64,000 nt of DNA from the NCBI GenBank assembly GCA_934446455.1, contig CAKSEE010000004.1, positions 24,157 to 88,156 of the forward strand, given 5' to 3'. The DNA is from an uncultured Oscillospiraceae bacterium. Lineage in GTDB: Bacteria; Bacillota; Clostridia; Oscillospirales; Ruminococcaceae. Positions 41,573 through 49,218 of this stretch are shown piece by piece. Made by a program: the position numbers and the translations under genes. The notes under the pieces are model-generated. The model was not told the DNA's origin. It worked only from the letters and a program-made list of their open reading frames with translations, and did no database searches. How positions within the stretch are numbered: position 1 is the first letter of the stretch; every line of letters begins with the position of its first letter.

Positions 41573-41935
41573 ATGACAGACATGATAAAACGCCGCGAGG
41601 AAATGATGTGGGAGGCGGCAGAAAACAGGGACAGCGCCGCATTTCTCGCGCTTGTCGACGAAAACGCCGTTATGGTGTGCGGGGGCGCAAGGCTCTCCGG
41701 CGCGGAGTACGCAGGACTTATTGCGGGGTTCGACTGCGCGGAATACTCCATAACCGCGTTTGAAGCGCCCGTGCAGACCGCGGACATAGTGCAGGTGCAT
41801 TACGTTATAAGGACAACGGCGGCAGCGCCCGAAAACAGCGGCCTTTCGAGTACGTTCCACATAACCTCCACATGGAAGAACATGGGCGGCACATGGAAGC
41901 TGGTATTCAATATGGACAGCAGACTATACGAATAA
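41573..41935 (+). CDS. DUF4440/SnoaL-like NTF2-fold protein
   Basis: A 120-residue protein predicted to have the cone-shaped NTF2-like fold used by DUF4440 and SnoaL-type proteins: N-terminal helix (MIKRREEMMWEAAENRDSAA), LVDENAVMVCGGARLSGAEY, then alternating strands ending in HITSTWKNMGGTWKLVFNMD. Such proteins bind small molecules or serve as accessory domains; no catalytic residues can be named. AAGGAG lies eight bases before ATG. It is a single gene between a palindromic element and a TetR regulator. Confidence 0.75.
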   Translation: MTDMIKRREEMMWEAAENRDSAAFLALVDENAVMVCGGARLSGAEYAGLIAGFDCAEYSITAFEAPVQTADIVQVHYVIRTTAAAPENSGLSSTFHITSTWKNMGGTWKLVFNMDSRLYE

Positions 41936-41960
41936 TACATAGCGCGACTGAAAATTCCGT

Positions 41961-41989
41961 TTGACATACCCACGCAAAAGTGATACAAT
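41961..41989 (+). promoter_or_regulatory. Promoter of the TetR-bioY-AEC unit
   Basis: Plus-strand TTGACA (41961-41966) and TACAAT (41984-41989) with 17 bases between. Confidence 0.75.
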
Positions 41990-42014
41990 TATATTGTTGT
42001 GAGGAGGTGCGCCG

Positions 42015-42611
42015 TTGACCGGCAGCAGCGACCTGCGCGTGATAAAGACCCGCCGCACGATTCGTGAAACGCTTATAGTGCTTATGGGAGAAAAGGAGCT
42101 TTCCGACATAACCGTGTCGGAGCTTTCCGCGCGCGCGATGATAAACCGCAAAACGTTCTACCGCCATTACAGGACCGTTGCGGACGTTGTAACGGAGCTT
42201 GAAAACGAGATACTCTCTGAGTTTTCGGATATCCTGCGCAGCAGCAACAACAGCGTGCTTGACGCGGGCGTGGTTTTCCGCGACATAGGGGAGCTTATCG
42301 TAAGGCGAAGGGAGCTTTTCGACCTTATGAAGCTCAACCCCGACGTGTTCAACAACGGCAGGATAAAGGCTATGCTTCGCAGGGCGCTCGAGGTGTCGCT
42401 CAGAAACATAGGCGCGCTTAAGGACGAGGCGACCATAAGCGCGGTGTCAGAATTCATGGTGTCGGGTGTGCTTGCGCTCTACGCGGACTGGTTTGACAGC
42501 GGCTGCACGGGCGACCTTGCATTCCTCACAGATATTTCGGTGAAGATGGTGACAGAGGGGCTGCGCGGTTTCACGACCGACGACAAGCTTTCAGCCATCA
42601 GCCTGAAATAA
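42015..42611 (+). CDS. TetR/AcrR-family transcriptional regulator
   Basis: A 198-residue regulator. The N-terminal helix-turn-helix is TRRTIRETLIVLMGEKELSD and ISELSARAMINRKTFYRHY-like (here VSELSARAMINRKTFYRHYR), followed by a helical ligand domain and a C-terminal region of the type seen in Gram-positive TetR proteins (FMVSGVLALYADWFDSG). It uses a TTG start at 42015 with GGAGG seven bases upstream. Fifty bases downstream is bioY, so it could control the transporter genes, though no operator was found. Confidence 0.85.
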   Translation: MTGSSDLRVIKTRRTIRETLIVLMGEKELSDITVSELSARAMINRKTFYRHYRTVADVVTELENEILSEFSDILRSSNNSVLDAGVVFRDIGELIVRRRELFDLMKLNPDVFNNGRIKAMLRRALEVSLRNIGALKDEATISAVSEFMVSGVLALYADWFDSGCTGDLAFLTDISVKMVTEGLRGFTTDDKLSAISLK

Positions 42612-42661
42612 GGTATTACCCCAAAAAATCGGACAGACTAGCAAAAGAAAGAGAGAAAACA

Positions 42662-43252
42662 ATGGAAAAGAAAAACGAACTGTTTACCGTAAAGAGCATG
42701 GTATTCACCGCAATAATGGCGGCGCTTATCTGCATTGCAGCACCCTTTTCGATACCCGTAGGGCTTGTGCCGATATCGCTTGCAACGTTTGCGGTGTACC
42801 TCGCGGGAGGGCTGCTCGGCTCAAAGCGCGGCGCGCTTGCGGTGGTTGTGTACATTCTCATAGGCGCTGTGGGGCTGCCCGTGTTCTCCGGCTTTACAGG
42901 AGGGTTCGCAAAGCTCCTCGGCGTTACCGGCGGATACATTATCGGCTACGTTCCCTGCGCGCTGCTGTCGGGGCTTCTCTACGACAGGACAAAGCGCGTG
43001 TGGACGCTTCCGCTTGGCATGGTGCTCGGCACGGCGGCGTGCTACCTTTTCGGCACGGTGTGGTTTCTTATAAGCACGGCGGAGGGTGCGATAACGGGCG
43101 CTTCGGTTGCGGCGGCGCTTATGGCGTGCGTTGTGCCGTTCCTTCCCGGCGACGCAATAAAGATAGCGGCAGCGTGTGCGCTTGCAATGCCGCTGCGGGC
43201 AAGGCTCGGCGCGTTCCTTGACGAAAAGCGCTCAAAGAAAGGTGTTCTCTGA
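42662..43252 (+). CDS. bioY: BioY biotin transporter substrate-binding subunit
   Basis: A 196-residue membrane protein of the BioY family (S component of ECF-type transporters) with about six membrane helices. It binds and imports biotin, either alone or with shared EcfAT. Family marks are PFSIPVGLVPISLATFAVYL, GALAVVVYILIGAVGLPVFS, GGFAKLLGVTGGYIIGYVPC and PFLPGDAIKIAAACALA, where the Asp and Lys are characteristic. Its TGA overlaps the ATG of the next gene. No energising subunits are in the window. Confidence 0.93.
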   Translation: MEKKNELFTVKSMVFTAIMAALICIAAPFSIPVGLVPISLATFAVYLAGGLLGSKRGALAVVVYILIGAVGLPVFSGFTGGFAKLLGVTGGYIIGYVPCALLSGLLYDRTKRVWTLPLGMVLGTAACYLFGTVWFLISTAEGAITGASVAAALMACVVPFLPGDAIKIAAACALAMPLRARLGAFLDEKRSKKGVL

Positions 43253-44211
43253 TGGCTTCTGCGCTTGTTATCGCCGTTCAGGCGGTGATAATGTTTATAC
43301 TTCTGGCGGTGGGATTCGCGTTCCGAAAGGGCGGTATGCTCAGCGAGGACGCGACAAAGCAAATGTCCAACATCGCCATCTCCGTGATAAACCCTATCGT
43401 CATATTCAACGCCTATCAGACCGAATTTGACGCCGCGCTGCTCAAGGGTCTGCTTATCGCCTTTGCGCTGTCCGCCGTGTCGCACGCGGCGCTTGTGCTT
43501 TTCGCGAACCTTGCCGTAAAAAAGGGGCGCGAGCGCGCCGAGGTGGAACGCTTCGCCATTGTGTACTCCAACTGCGCGTTCATGGGCATTCCGCTTATAG
43601 ACTCGGCGTTCGGCAGCGAGGGTGTGTTCTACCTTACGGGGTACATCACCATATTCAACCTTATGCTGTGGACGCACGGGCTGCTTACTATGCGCGGCAC
43701 GGGCGGCGGACTTGGAAAGAGCCTGCTTAAGGCGCTGATATCGCCCGCAGTGCTTTCGACCGCGGCGGGACTCGTGTGCTTCTTTACGGGGCTGCGCCTG
43801 CCCTCGCTGCTTCAGATCCCGCTTGATTACCTCGGCGCTATGAACACGCCGCTCGCGATGATAGTTTCGGGCTCTGCGATAGCGGGCGCGGGGCTTGTAA
43901 GCGGCTTTAAGAGCCTGCGCGTATACTATGTGCAGGCGTTCAAGCTGCTTATAGCGCCCGTGGCGCTGGCAGCGCTTTTCGCGCCGCTTACGCTGCTTGG
44001 CGTGCAGCCGCTCGTGATAAACACCGTGCTTCTTGCTGCGGCATCGCCCACGGCTTCGGCTACGATAATGTTCGCCTACAAGTTCGGGCGGGACGCGGAA
44101 TATGCCGGCGGGCATTTCGCGCTATCCACGGTCGCGAGCGTGGCTTCAATGCCGCTTGTGCTGCTCGCGTCTGAGATGTTTATAAGGCTATTTTCGGGGC
44201 TTGCTGCGTGA
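43252..44211 (+). CDS. AEC-family (auxin efflux carrier-like) permease
   Basis: A 319-residue transporter with about ten membrane helices, from the auxin efflux carrier (AEC) family that moves organic acids such as malate. Family marks: IMFILLAVGFAFRKGGMLSE at the N-terminus, NPIVIFNAYQ, YSNCAFMGIPLI in the first crossover region, and ASPTASATIMFAYKFG in the second. It is translationally coupled to bioY (one-base overlap). The substrate is unknown; pairing with bioY does not by itself indicate biotin. Confidence 0.88.
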   Translation: MASALVIAVQAVIMFILLAVGFAFRKGGMLSEDATKQMSNIAISVINPIVIFNAYQTEFDAALLKGLLIAFALSAVSHAALVLFANLAVKKGRERAEVERFAIVYSNCAFMGIPLIDSAFGSEGVFYLTGYITIFNLMLWTHGLLTMRGTGGGLGKSLLKALISPAVLSTAAGLVCFFTGLRLPSLLQIPLDYLGAMNTPLAMIVSGSAIAGAGLVSGFKSLRVYYVQAFKLLIAPVALAALFAPLTLLGVQPLVINTVLLAAASPTASATIMFAYKFGRDAEYAGGHFALSTVASVASMPLVLLASEMFIRLFSGLAA

Positions 44212-44292
44212 GCAGGCGCAAAAGCGCGTAAGTGTTCATGCTTTTGTACAAATATAACAATAAAATGTCTTAAAATTTGGGAGAAATAATTG

Positions 44293-44321
44293 TTGCAAAA
44301 TGCGAAAGAAAATGCTATAAT
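44293..44321 (+). promoter_or_regulatory. Strong promoter without a downstream ORF
   Basis: Plus-strand TTGCAA (44293-44298) and TATAAT (44316-44321) with 17 bases between and TGC before the -10. Only the structured region 44328-44486 follows, before a terminator. Confidence 0.75.
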
Positions 44322-44327
44322 TATATC

Positions 44328-44486
44328 GTAATAAATATTTAGCAAGATAGTATAGTAGCTTATGGCTAACATACTTCTTAATATATTTTCCCCAATTATT
44401 TAAGCCGGTAAAAGCTGTTTTTCCCCAAACAGTCGGCGAATTTATTTGAGTTTTCCGCAGACACCCCCTTGTCTGCGGTCTTTTTT
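44328..44486 (+). ncRNA. Candidate structured small RNA (about 160 nt)
   Basis: Between a strong promoter and a strong terminator there is no open reading frame with a ribosome site. The RNA can close with AATAAAT (44330-44336) pairing ATTTATT (44440-44446); inside, GCCG/CGGC and CTGTTT/AAACAG form a hairpin at 44404-44437; TTAGC/GCTAA can pair near the 5' side. It does not match 6S, SRP, tmRNA or riboswitch patterns that I can recall. It lies between the AEC transporter and the convergent copper unit. Confidence 0.55.
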
Positions 44487-44487
44487 T
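44455..44487 (+). terminator. Terminator of the candidate small RNA
   Basis: Arms CCGCAGAC and GTCTGCGG (44455-44462 with 44471-44478), then TCTTTTTTTG. Confidence 0.85.
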
Positions 44488-44489
44488 GC

Positions 44490-44520
44490 AAAAAATTCCC
44501 CGCCATTTCCGGCGGGGAAT
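44490..44520 (-). terminator. Terminator of the copper unit
   Basis: Arms ATTCCCCGCC and GGCGGGGAAT (44495-44504 with 44511-44520), followed on the minus strand by TTTTTTG. Confidence 0.85.
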
Positions 44521-44544
44521 CCTGTATAAGAGCGCCTGCGCGCC

Positions 44545-44739
44545 CTACTTCTTATTTTCATTTTCTCTCATCATCTCATGTATTGCCGCGGCGAGCCTCG
44601 CGCAGTCCTCGTCGGTCAGGATAACGTGCCTGCTTTTGATGAACTCGCCGCAGTACGGGCAGGGCGCGCCCGTCTGCGCCTGTACGGAAGTAAACGGGAC
44701 GTTCCTGCCGCAGTTCGGGCATTTCTTTGTAATGCTCAT
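44545..44739 (-). CDS. Small zinc-ribbon protein
   Basis: A 64-residue protein with one four-cysteine zinc ribbon, CPNCGR and CPYCGE, followed by a helix (TDEDCARLAAAIHEMMREN). No membrane segment. Its start overlaps the copA stop by one base, so it is probably translated from the copper-export mRNA; the cysteines could also bind copper but nothing proves this. Confidence 0.75.
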   Translation of the reverse strand: MSITKKCPNCGRNVPFTSVQAQTGAPCPYCGEFIKSRHVILTDEDCARLAAAIHEMMRENENKK

Positions 44740-44942
44740 CAGTCAAGCACCTTGTAGTCCTTGTCCTCTACCGCCTTTTTAAGCACGGCAAAGTCCGTGG
44801 GACCGTTAAGCTTTACTATGGCTGTACCCGCCGTGTGGCTTACCTCTGCGGATTCTACGGTGGGAATAGCCTCGAGCGCCTTTTTAACGGCAGCCTCGCA
44901 GTGGCCGCACATCATGCCCTCGATTTTCATTGTAACTTCCAT
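44739..44942 (-). other. copZ: Possible in-frame CopZ cistron inside copA
   Basis: AAGGAGG (44951-44957) sits eight bases before an in-frame ATG at 44942. Initiation here would give a 67-residue CopZ-like copper chaperone (MEVTMKIEGMMCGHCEAAVK...), with a complete ferredoxin-like metal-binding fold. It could be produced in addition to the fused form. Confidence 0.5.
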
Positions 44943-47255
44943 GTTCTTTTCCTCCTTGTGATGATGTTTTATCTTTCTGTCCCTTGCGGGGCTGAAAATC
45001 TTTGTAAGGTTGAGCCGCAGCGCGTTCGTTACCACGCAGAAGCTCGACAGGCTCATTGCCGCCGCGCCGAACATGGGGCTGAGCCTCCACCCGAAAAGCG
45101 GTATCCAAACGCCCGCCGCAAGCGGTATGCCGATAACGTTGTAGAAGAACGCCCAGAAGAGGTTCTCGCGGATATTAGTAAGCGCCGCGCGCGACAGCCG
45201 TATTGCAGCGGGGACGTCCGTTAACCTGCTTTTCATCAGCACCACGTCCGCAGCGTCTATGGCTATATCGGAGCCTGCGCCTATCGCAATGCCGGTGTCT
45301 GCGCGGGTGAGCGCGGGCGCGTCGTTTATGCCGTCGCCCACCATCGCCGTTTTGCCCTGCGCCTTAAGCGAGCGTATAACGCTCTCCTTGCCGTCGGGCA
45401 GAACGCCCGCTATTACCTCGTCCACGCCTGCAAGCCTGCCTACCGCGCGCGCAGTGCGCTCGTTGTCACCCGTGAGCATTACCACGCGCAGCCCCATTCC
45501 GTGCAGCTGCCGTATTGCCTCGGGGCTTTCGTCCTTTATCGTGTCCGCAACGGCTATAACGCCAAGCAGCTTCTTTTCCCTGCAGAAGAACAGCGGGGTC
45601 TTTCCCTGCTCCGCAAGCTCCTCGCTGCGCCGCCTCATATCCTCCGGGATATCGCAGTAGGTTTCCGCTAAACGCAGGCTGCCCGCGATATGCTCCGCAC
45701 TGCCTATCTTTGCGGAAATTCCGCTGCCGCGCAGCGCCTGAAATTCATCCGCCGTCGGAAACTCCACGCCGCGCTCCCTGCCGTATATCATAACAGCGCC
45801 CGCAAGCGGGTGTTCGCTCTTTTCCTCGAGCGCGCACGCGGTAGAGAGCAGCTCGCCCTCGTCCACGCCCTGCGCGGGGACTATGTCCGTAACGGACGGC
45901 GCGCCCTTTGTTACGGTCCCCGTTTTGTCAAGCACCACTATCTCGGTCTTGCCCGTCTGCTCAAGCGCGGCGGCGGTCTTAAAGAGAATGCCGTTCTTTG
46001 CGCCGACGCCGTTTCCTACCATGATAGCTACGGGCGTTGCAAGCCCCAGCGCGCATGGGCAGGAGATGACAAGCACGGATATTCCGCGCTCAAGCGCGAA
46101 CGCCGCGTCCTTGCCCGCAATAAGCCATACCGCAATTGTTATCGCCGCAATGCCGAGCACCACCGGCACAAATATCCCCGACACCTTGTCGGCTATCTTT
46201 GCAATGGGAGCCTTTGTCGCGGCAGCGTCGCTCACCATGCGTATTATCTGCGAGAGCGCCGTGTCCTGCCCGACCCTTGTGGCGCGGCATCGTATATACC
46301 CCGACTGGTTGAGCGTTGCCGCGCTCACCTCGTCGCCCGCTATCTTGTCCGCGGGAATGCTCTCCCCCGTAAGCGCGCTCTCGTCAACGGCACTCGCGCC
46401 CTCCGTCACAACGCCGTCAGCGGGAATGCTCTCCCCGGGACGCACCGCGAAGATATCACCCGCCGCCACCTGCGACACGGGCACGCTTACCTCCTCGCCG
46501 TTACGGATAACGCGCGCGGTTTTCGGCGCAAGCTGCATGAGCGAGCGCAGCGCGTCCGTGGTTCTGCCCTTGGAGTGCGCCTCAAGCAGCTTTCCAAGCG
46601 TTATGAGCGCCAGAATCATCGCCGCCGATTCAAAATACAGCTCGTTCATGTATGTCATTACGGCGTCGTGGTTCATCTTTTCCTGCGCGTCAAGCATCAT
46701 AAACAGCGCGTAAACGCTGTACCCGAAAGCCGCCGCAGACCCGAGCGCCACAAGCGTGTCCATATTTGGCGCGCGGTGGATAAGTCCCTTAAAGCCGCTT
46801 ATAAAGAACTTCTGGTTTATCACCATAACCGCCGCCGCAAGCAGCAGCTGCAAAAGCGCGGAAGCCGTGTGGTTCTCCGCGAAGAACGGCGGCATGGGCC
46901 AGCCCCACATCATAGCGCCCATGCCAACGTACATAAGAGCCGCCAGAAATCCCAGCGACCAGAACAGCCTGCGCCTTATTCCGGGCGTTTCGGTGTCCTT
47001 AAGCGGCTCGTCGTCCGTTTTCTCGGGCTTTGCGCCTTTAAGCGAAGCGCCGTAGCCCGCCGCCGTCACCGCCGCAATCACCGCCTCGGGCGCGGCGCTG
47101 CCCTCAACGCCCATGGAGTTTGTAAGCAGGCTTACCGAGCAGGACGTTACGCCCTCCACGGCGTTTACCGCCTTTTCTACCCTTGCGCTGCACGCCGCGC
47201 AGCTCATTCCCGTTACATCATACTGTACCAAAGCTATCGCCTTTCCTTTGCTCAT
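44739..47255 (-). CDS. copA: Copper-exporting P1B-type ATPase with fused C-terminal CopZ domain
   Basis: An 838-residue ATPase that exports Cu(I). The N-terminal metal-binding domain has GMSCAACSAR (Cys19 and Cys22); after two extra membrane helices and two more, TGES is at 296-299, the intramembrane metal site SCPCALG at 398-404 and the phosphorylated Asp in DKTGT at 443-447; GDGINDAPAL and the final helices follow. Unusually the chain continues past the last helix through a His/Lys linker (KIKHHHKEEKN) into a second metal-binding domain (GMMCGHC) that looks like the chaperone CopZ. A perfect internal ribosome site precedes that domain. Downstream of csoR in one operon. Confidence 0.94.
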   Translation of the reverse strand: MSKGKAIALVQYDVTGMSCAACSARVEKAVNAVEGVTSCSVSLLTNSMGVEGSAAPEAVIAAVTAAGYGASLKGAKPEKTDDEPLKDTETPGIRRRLFWSLGFLAALMYVGMGAMMWGWPMPPFFAENHTASALLQLLLAAAVMVINQKFFISGFKGLIHRAPNMDTLVALGSAAAFGYSVYALFMMLDAQEKMNHDAVMTYMNELYFESAAMILALITLGKLLEAHSKGRTTDALRSLMQLAPKTARVIRNGEEVSVPVSQVAAGDIFAVRPGESIPADGVVTEGASAVDESALTGESIPADKIAGDEVSAATLNQSGYIRCRATRVGQDTALSQIIRMVSDAAATKAPIAKIADKVSGIFVPVVLGIAAITIAVWLIAGKDAAFALERGISVLVISCPCALGLATPVAIMVGNGVGAKNGILFKTAAALEQTGKTEIVVLDKTGTVTKGAPSVTDIVPAQGVDEGELLSTACALEEKSEHPLAGAVMIYGRERGVEFPTADEFQALRGSGISAKIGSAEHIAGSLRLAETYCDIPEDMRRRSEELAEQGKTPLFFCREKKLLGVIAVADTIKDESPEAIRQLHGMGLRVVMLTGDNERTARAVGRLAGVDEVIAGVLPDGKESVIRSLKAQGKTAMVGDGINDAPALTRADTGIAIGAGSDIAIDAADVVLMKSRLTDVPAAIRLSRAALTNIRENLFWAFFYNVIGIPLAAGVWIPLFGWRLSPMFGAAAMSLSSFCVVTNALRLNLTKIFSPARDRKIKHHHKEEKNMEVTMKIEGMMCGHCEAAVKKALEAIPTVESAEVSHTAGTAIVKLNGPTDFAVLKKAVEDKDYKVLD

Positions 47256-47269
47256 GCGGTTTTACCGCT

Positions 47270-47596
47270 CTATTTCATCAGCCTTTTAAGCGTGTCGAGA
47301 AGCTCGTCTATAACCTCGTCGTTACCCGCCCTTACGTTCTCCGCAACGCACGAGCGTATGTGGCTCGACAAAAGCTCCCTGTTGAACGCGTTGAGCGCCG
47401 CGCTCACCGCCGCCGCCTGCACAAGGATATCCGTGCAGTAGGCGTCGTTCTCCACCATTCTGCGAATTCCGTTCACCTGCCCCGCTATCCTGTTGAGGCG
47501 GTTTATCAGCCGCTTGTACTCCTCGGGCGAGCGCTCCTTTTTCTTCCTGCAGCACTCGCACTCGTGCGTACACGCCGCTTCTGACTTTTCTTCCAT
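47270..47596 (-). CDS. csoR: CsoR-family copper-sensing repressor
   Basis: A 108-residue all-helical repressor. The Cu(I) ligands of the CsoR family (Cys-His-Cys) are seen in DAYCTDILVQ and SSHIRSCVAE; the helix YKRLINRLNRIAGQVNGIRR is the DUF156 signature. An extra Cys/His-rich N-terminus (CTHECECCRKKK) precedes it. The start chosen is ATG 47596 (AAGGCGG eight bases upstream); the frame opens at 47629, only a few bases after the predicted transcription start. It probably represses its own operon (csoR-copA-zinc ribbon) and is released by copper. Confidence 0.92.
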   Translation of the reverse strand: MEEKSEAACTHECECCRKKKERSPEEYKRLINRLNRIAGQVNGIRRMVENDAYCTDILVQAAAVSAALNAFNRELLSSHIRSCVAENVRAGNDEVIDELLDTLKRLMK

Positions 47597-47643
47597 TTGT
47601 TCCACCGCCTTTCGCCGGACTTCAGCCATATTCCTGCAAGTAC

Positions 47644-47672
47644 ATTATATACCCCCAAGGGGTATTTGTCAA
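47644..47672 (-). promoter_or_regulatory. csoR-copA promoter with CsoR operator
   Basis: Perfect minus-strand TTGACA and TATAAT with 17 bases between. The spacer is filled by the palindrome ATACCCCCAAGGGGTAT (47649-47665), with perfect seven-base arms, the classical CsoR operator type. Confidence 0.9.
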
Positions 47673-47826
47673 GGGGTGCGGAAAATTATTTTCTTGTGAT
47701 ATTACGCGCATAGCGCCGCAGATGATTCATCTGTCAGCAGTGCTGATATCCTGTGAAAACACCGCATAATTATCCCCGATGAAACGCATTTACAATAATT
47801 GCGCTCTTTTTTGTGCAAATTGCCTA

Positions 47827-47855
47827 TTGAAAACGTTTAACTTTTGATGTATTAT
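47827..47855 (+). promoter_or_regulatory. Promoter of the LacI-family gene with AAACGTTT operator
   Basis: Plus-strand TTGAAA (47827-47832) and TATTAT (47850-47855) with 17 bases between; the palindrome AAACGTTT (47831-47838), typical of LacI-family operators, overlaps the -35, suggesting self-repression. Confidence 0.65.
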
Positions 47856-47904
47856 ATTAAATAGGAACAATCTGCTTCACACGAATTATCGCAAGGAGTA
47901 CACC

Positions 47905-48900
47905 ATGAACATAACGATAAAGGACGTGGCAAAGGCGGCAAACGTTTCTGTCGCAACCGTGTCCCGCGTCCTTAACAAAAAGAACAATGTTTCCGACGAG
48001 GCGGCAGCAGCCGTAAACCGCGCCGTAGAGGAGCTCGGCTATGCGCCGAATTTTCTCGGCAGGGACCTGCGGAAGAGTGAAACAAAGCGCATTCTCGCAA
48101 TAATCGCCTCAACCGAGCAGAGCTTTTATTCAGAAGTGCTGCGCGGAATGCAGGACGCCGCATATACCGAGGGGTATGACGTGCTTATCGCCACCACGCG
48201 CGATGACCCCGAGCACGAAATGCACCTGCTCGGTATGCTGTTTTCAAAATCGGTTGACGGCGCCGTGCTTCTGGCTCCAAAGCTTGACAGCGCGACTATC
48301 TCCGCGCTCGCTAAGAAATACAACCTTGCCATGTGCCTTGAACGCCTTGACGGGTGCGAAATTCTGTGCGTTACGATAGATAACGAGCGCGCGGGCTACG
48401 ACGCTACAAGCTACCTTATCGGCAAGGGCAGGCGGCGCATAGGGCTTATCTCCACAAAGGTGCGCAGCCAGTCCTCGATTGACCGTGAAAACGGCTACCG
48501 CAGGGCGCTTACCGACGCGGGCATTCCGATAGACGACACGCTTATTTACTACGGCGACTACAACGCGGACACGGGCACGCGCGGCTGCGAAATGCTTATG
48601 AGCCTTGCAGACCCACCCACGGCAATCTTCTCCATCTCCGACACGATAAGCATAGGCGCTATGACCTACGCTATCCAGCACGGTATTGCCGTCGGCAGCG
48701 ACGTGCTTTTCATCGGCTTTGACAACATCGCGTACTCGCATATGTTCATTCCGCGCCTTTCAACGGTAGAGCAGCCCTGCTATCTCCAGGGAAAGACCGT
48801 TATCGAAAAGCTCATAGCCAACATTAAAAACGACACTCCCGACAACTCTACATATATGCTCCCGCATTCACTTATACTCAGGGCAAGCACGGGCGATTGA
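47905..48900 (+). CDS. LacI/GalR-family transcriptional regulator
   Basis: A 331-residue regulator. The helix-turn-helix with hinge (TIKDVAKAANVSVATVSRVL and the following NKKNNVSDE) is at residues 3-30; the sugar-binding periplasmic-protein-like domain spans the rest, with FIGFDN near residue 270 and STVEQP. The ligand is unknown. It stands alone with its own promoter and terminator; the target genes are not adjacent. An AAACGTTT palindrome at its promoter suggests autoregulation. Confidence 0.92.
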   Translation: MNITIKDVAKAANVSVATVSRVLNKKNNVSDEAAAAVNRAVEELGYAPNFLGRDLRKSETKRILAIIASTEQSFYSEVLRGMQDAAYTEGYDVLIATTRDDPEHEMHLLGMLFSKSVDGAVLLAPKLDSATISALAKKYNLAMCLERLDGCEILCVTIDNERAGYDATSYLIGKGRRRIGLISTKVRSQSSIDRENGYRRALTDAGIPIDDTLIYYGDYNADTGTRGCEMLMSLADPPTAIFSISDTISIGAMTYAIQHGIAVGSDVLFIGFDNIAYSHMFIPRLSTVEQPCYLQGKTVIEKLIANIKNDTPDNSTYMLPHSLILRASTGD

Positions 48901-48953
48901 ACGAGAATCTTACTACAGGCTGCACAAGTCAGCTTTTCCTCCATAAATAACGA

Positions 48954-48986
48954 AAGAAGCGGCATTTGCGTGCCGCTTCTTCCGTT
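48954..48986 (+). terminator. Terminator of the LacI-family gene
   Basis: Eleven-base arms AAGAAGCGGCA and TGCCGCTTCTT (48954-48964 with 48971-48981), then CCGTTTTAT. Confidence 0.8.
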
Positions 48987-49044
48987 TTATACAGGTTTTA
49001 TCAAAAGGAAGGAAAAAATCAATGGTTATGAAAAGAATCATTTC

Positions 49045-49215
49045 AGTCCGGCGAGAAAGGTGCAGATGCAAGGATCCCGTATAACGACCGGGCGTAGTGC
49101 CTGTCGTTATTCGGCGCAACGCCGCAGCAGGACGCTGCGAATCGTAAGCCAAAGGCGCGGCACGGACGCCGCGCAACCAAGCTTACGCGTGTAGCTGTGC
49201 CTTTATCGGCAGACC
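49045..49215. repeat. Family B palindromic repeat, copy 2 (longer form)
   Basis: Opens AGTCCGGCGAGAAAGGTGCA and the opposite strand opens GGTCTGCCGATAAAGGCACA, so the ends are imperfect inverted repeats. Shares CAGATGCAAGGA and the TAACGAC...GTCGTTA hairpin with copy 1 at 24572, plus an extra internal stem (CGTAAGC / GCTTACG and CGCGGC / GCCGCG). Confidence 0.65.
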
Positions 49216-49218
49216 GGT

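Noticed and set aside
44328-44486. 6S RNA or cyclic-di-GMP riboswitch
   Set aside because: The folding lacks the long rod with central bubble of 6S RNA, and the conserved nucleotides of known cyclic-di-GMP riboswitches were not seen; it is left as an unclassified candidate RNA.
47827-47845. CcpA cre site upstream of the LacI gene
   Set aside because: The sequence TTGAAAACGTTTAAC misses the conserved C near the 3' end of the cre consensus; a LacI-type autoregulatory operator explains AAACGTTT better.
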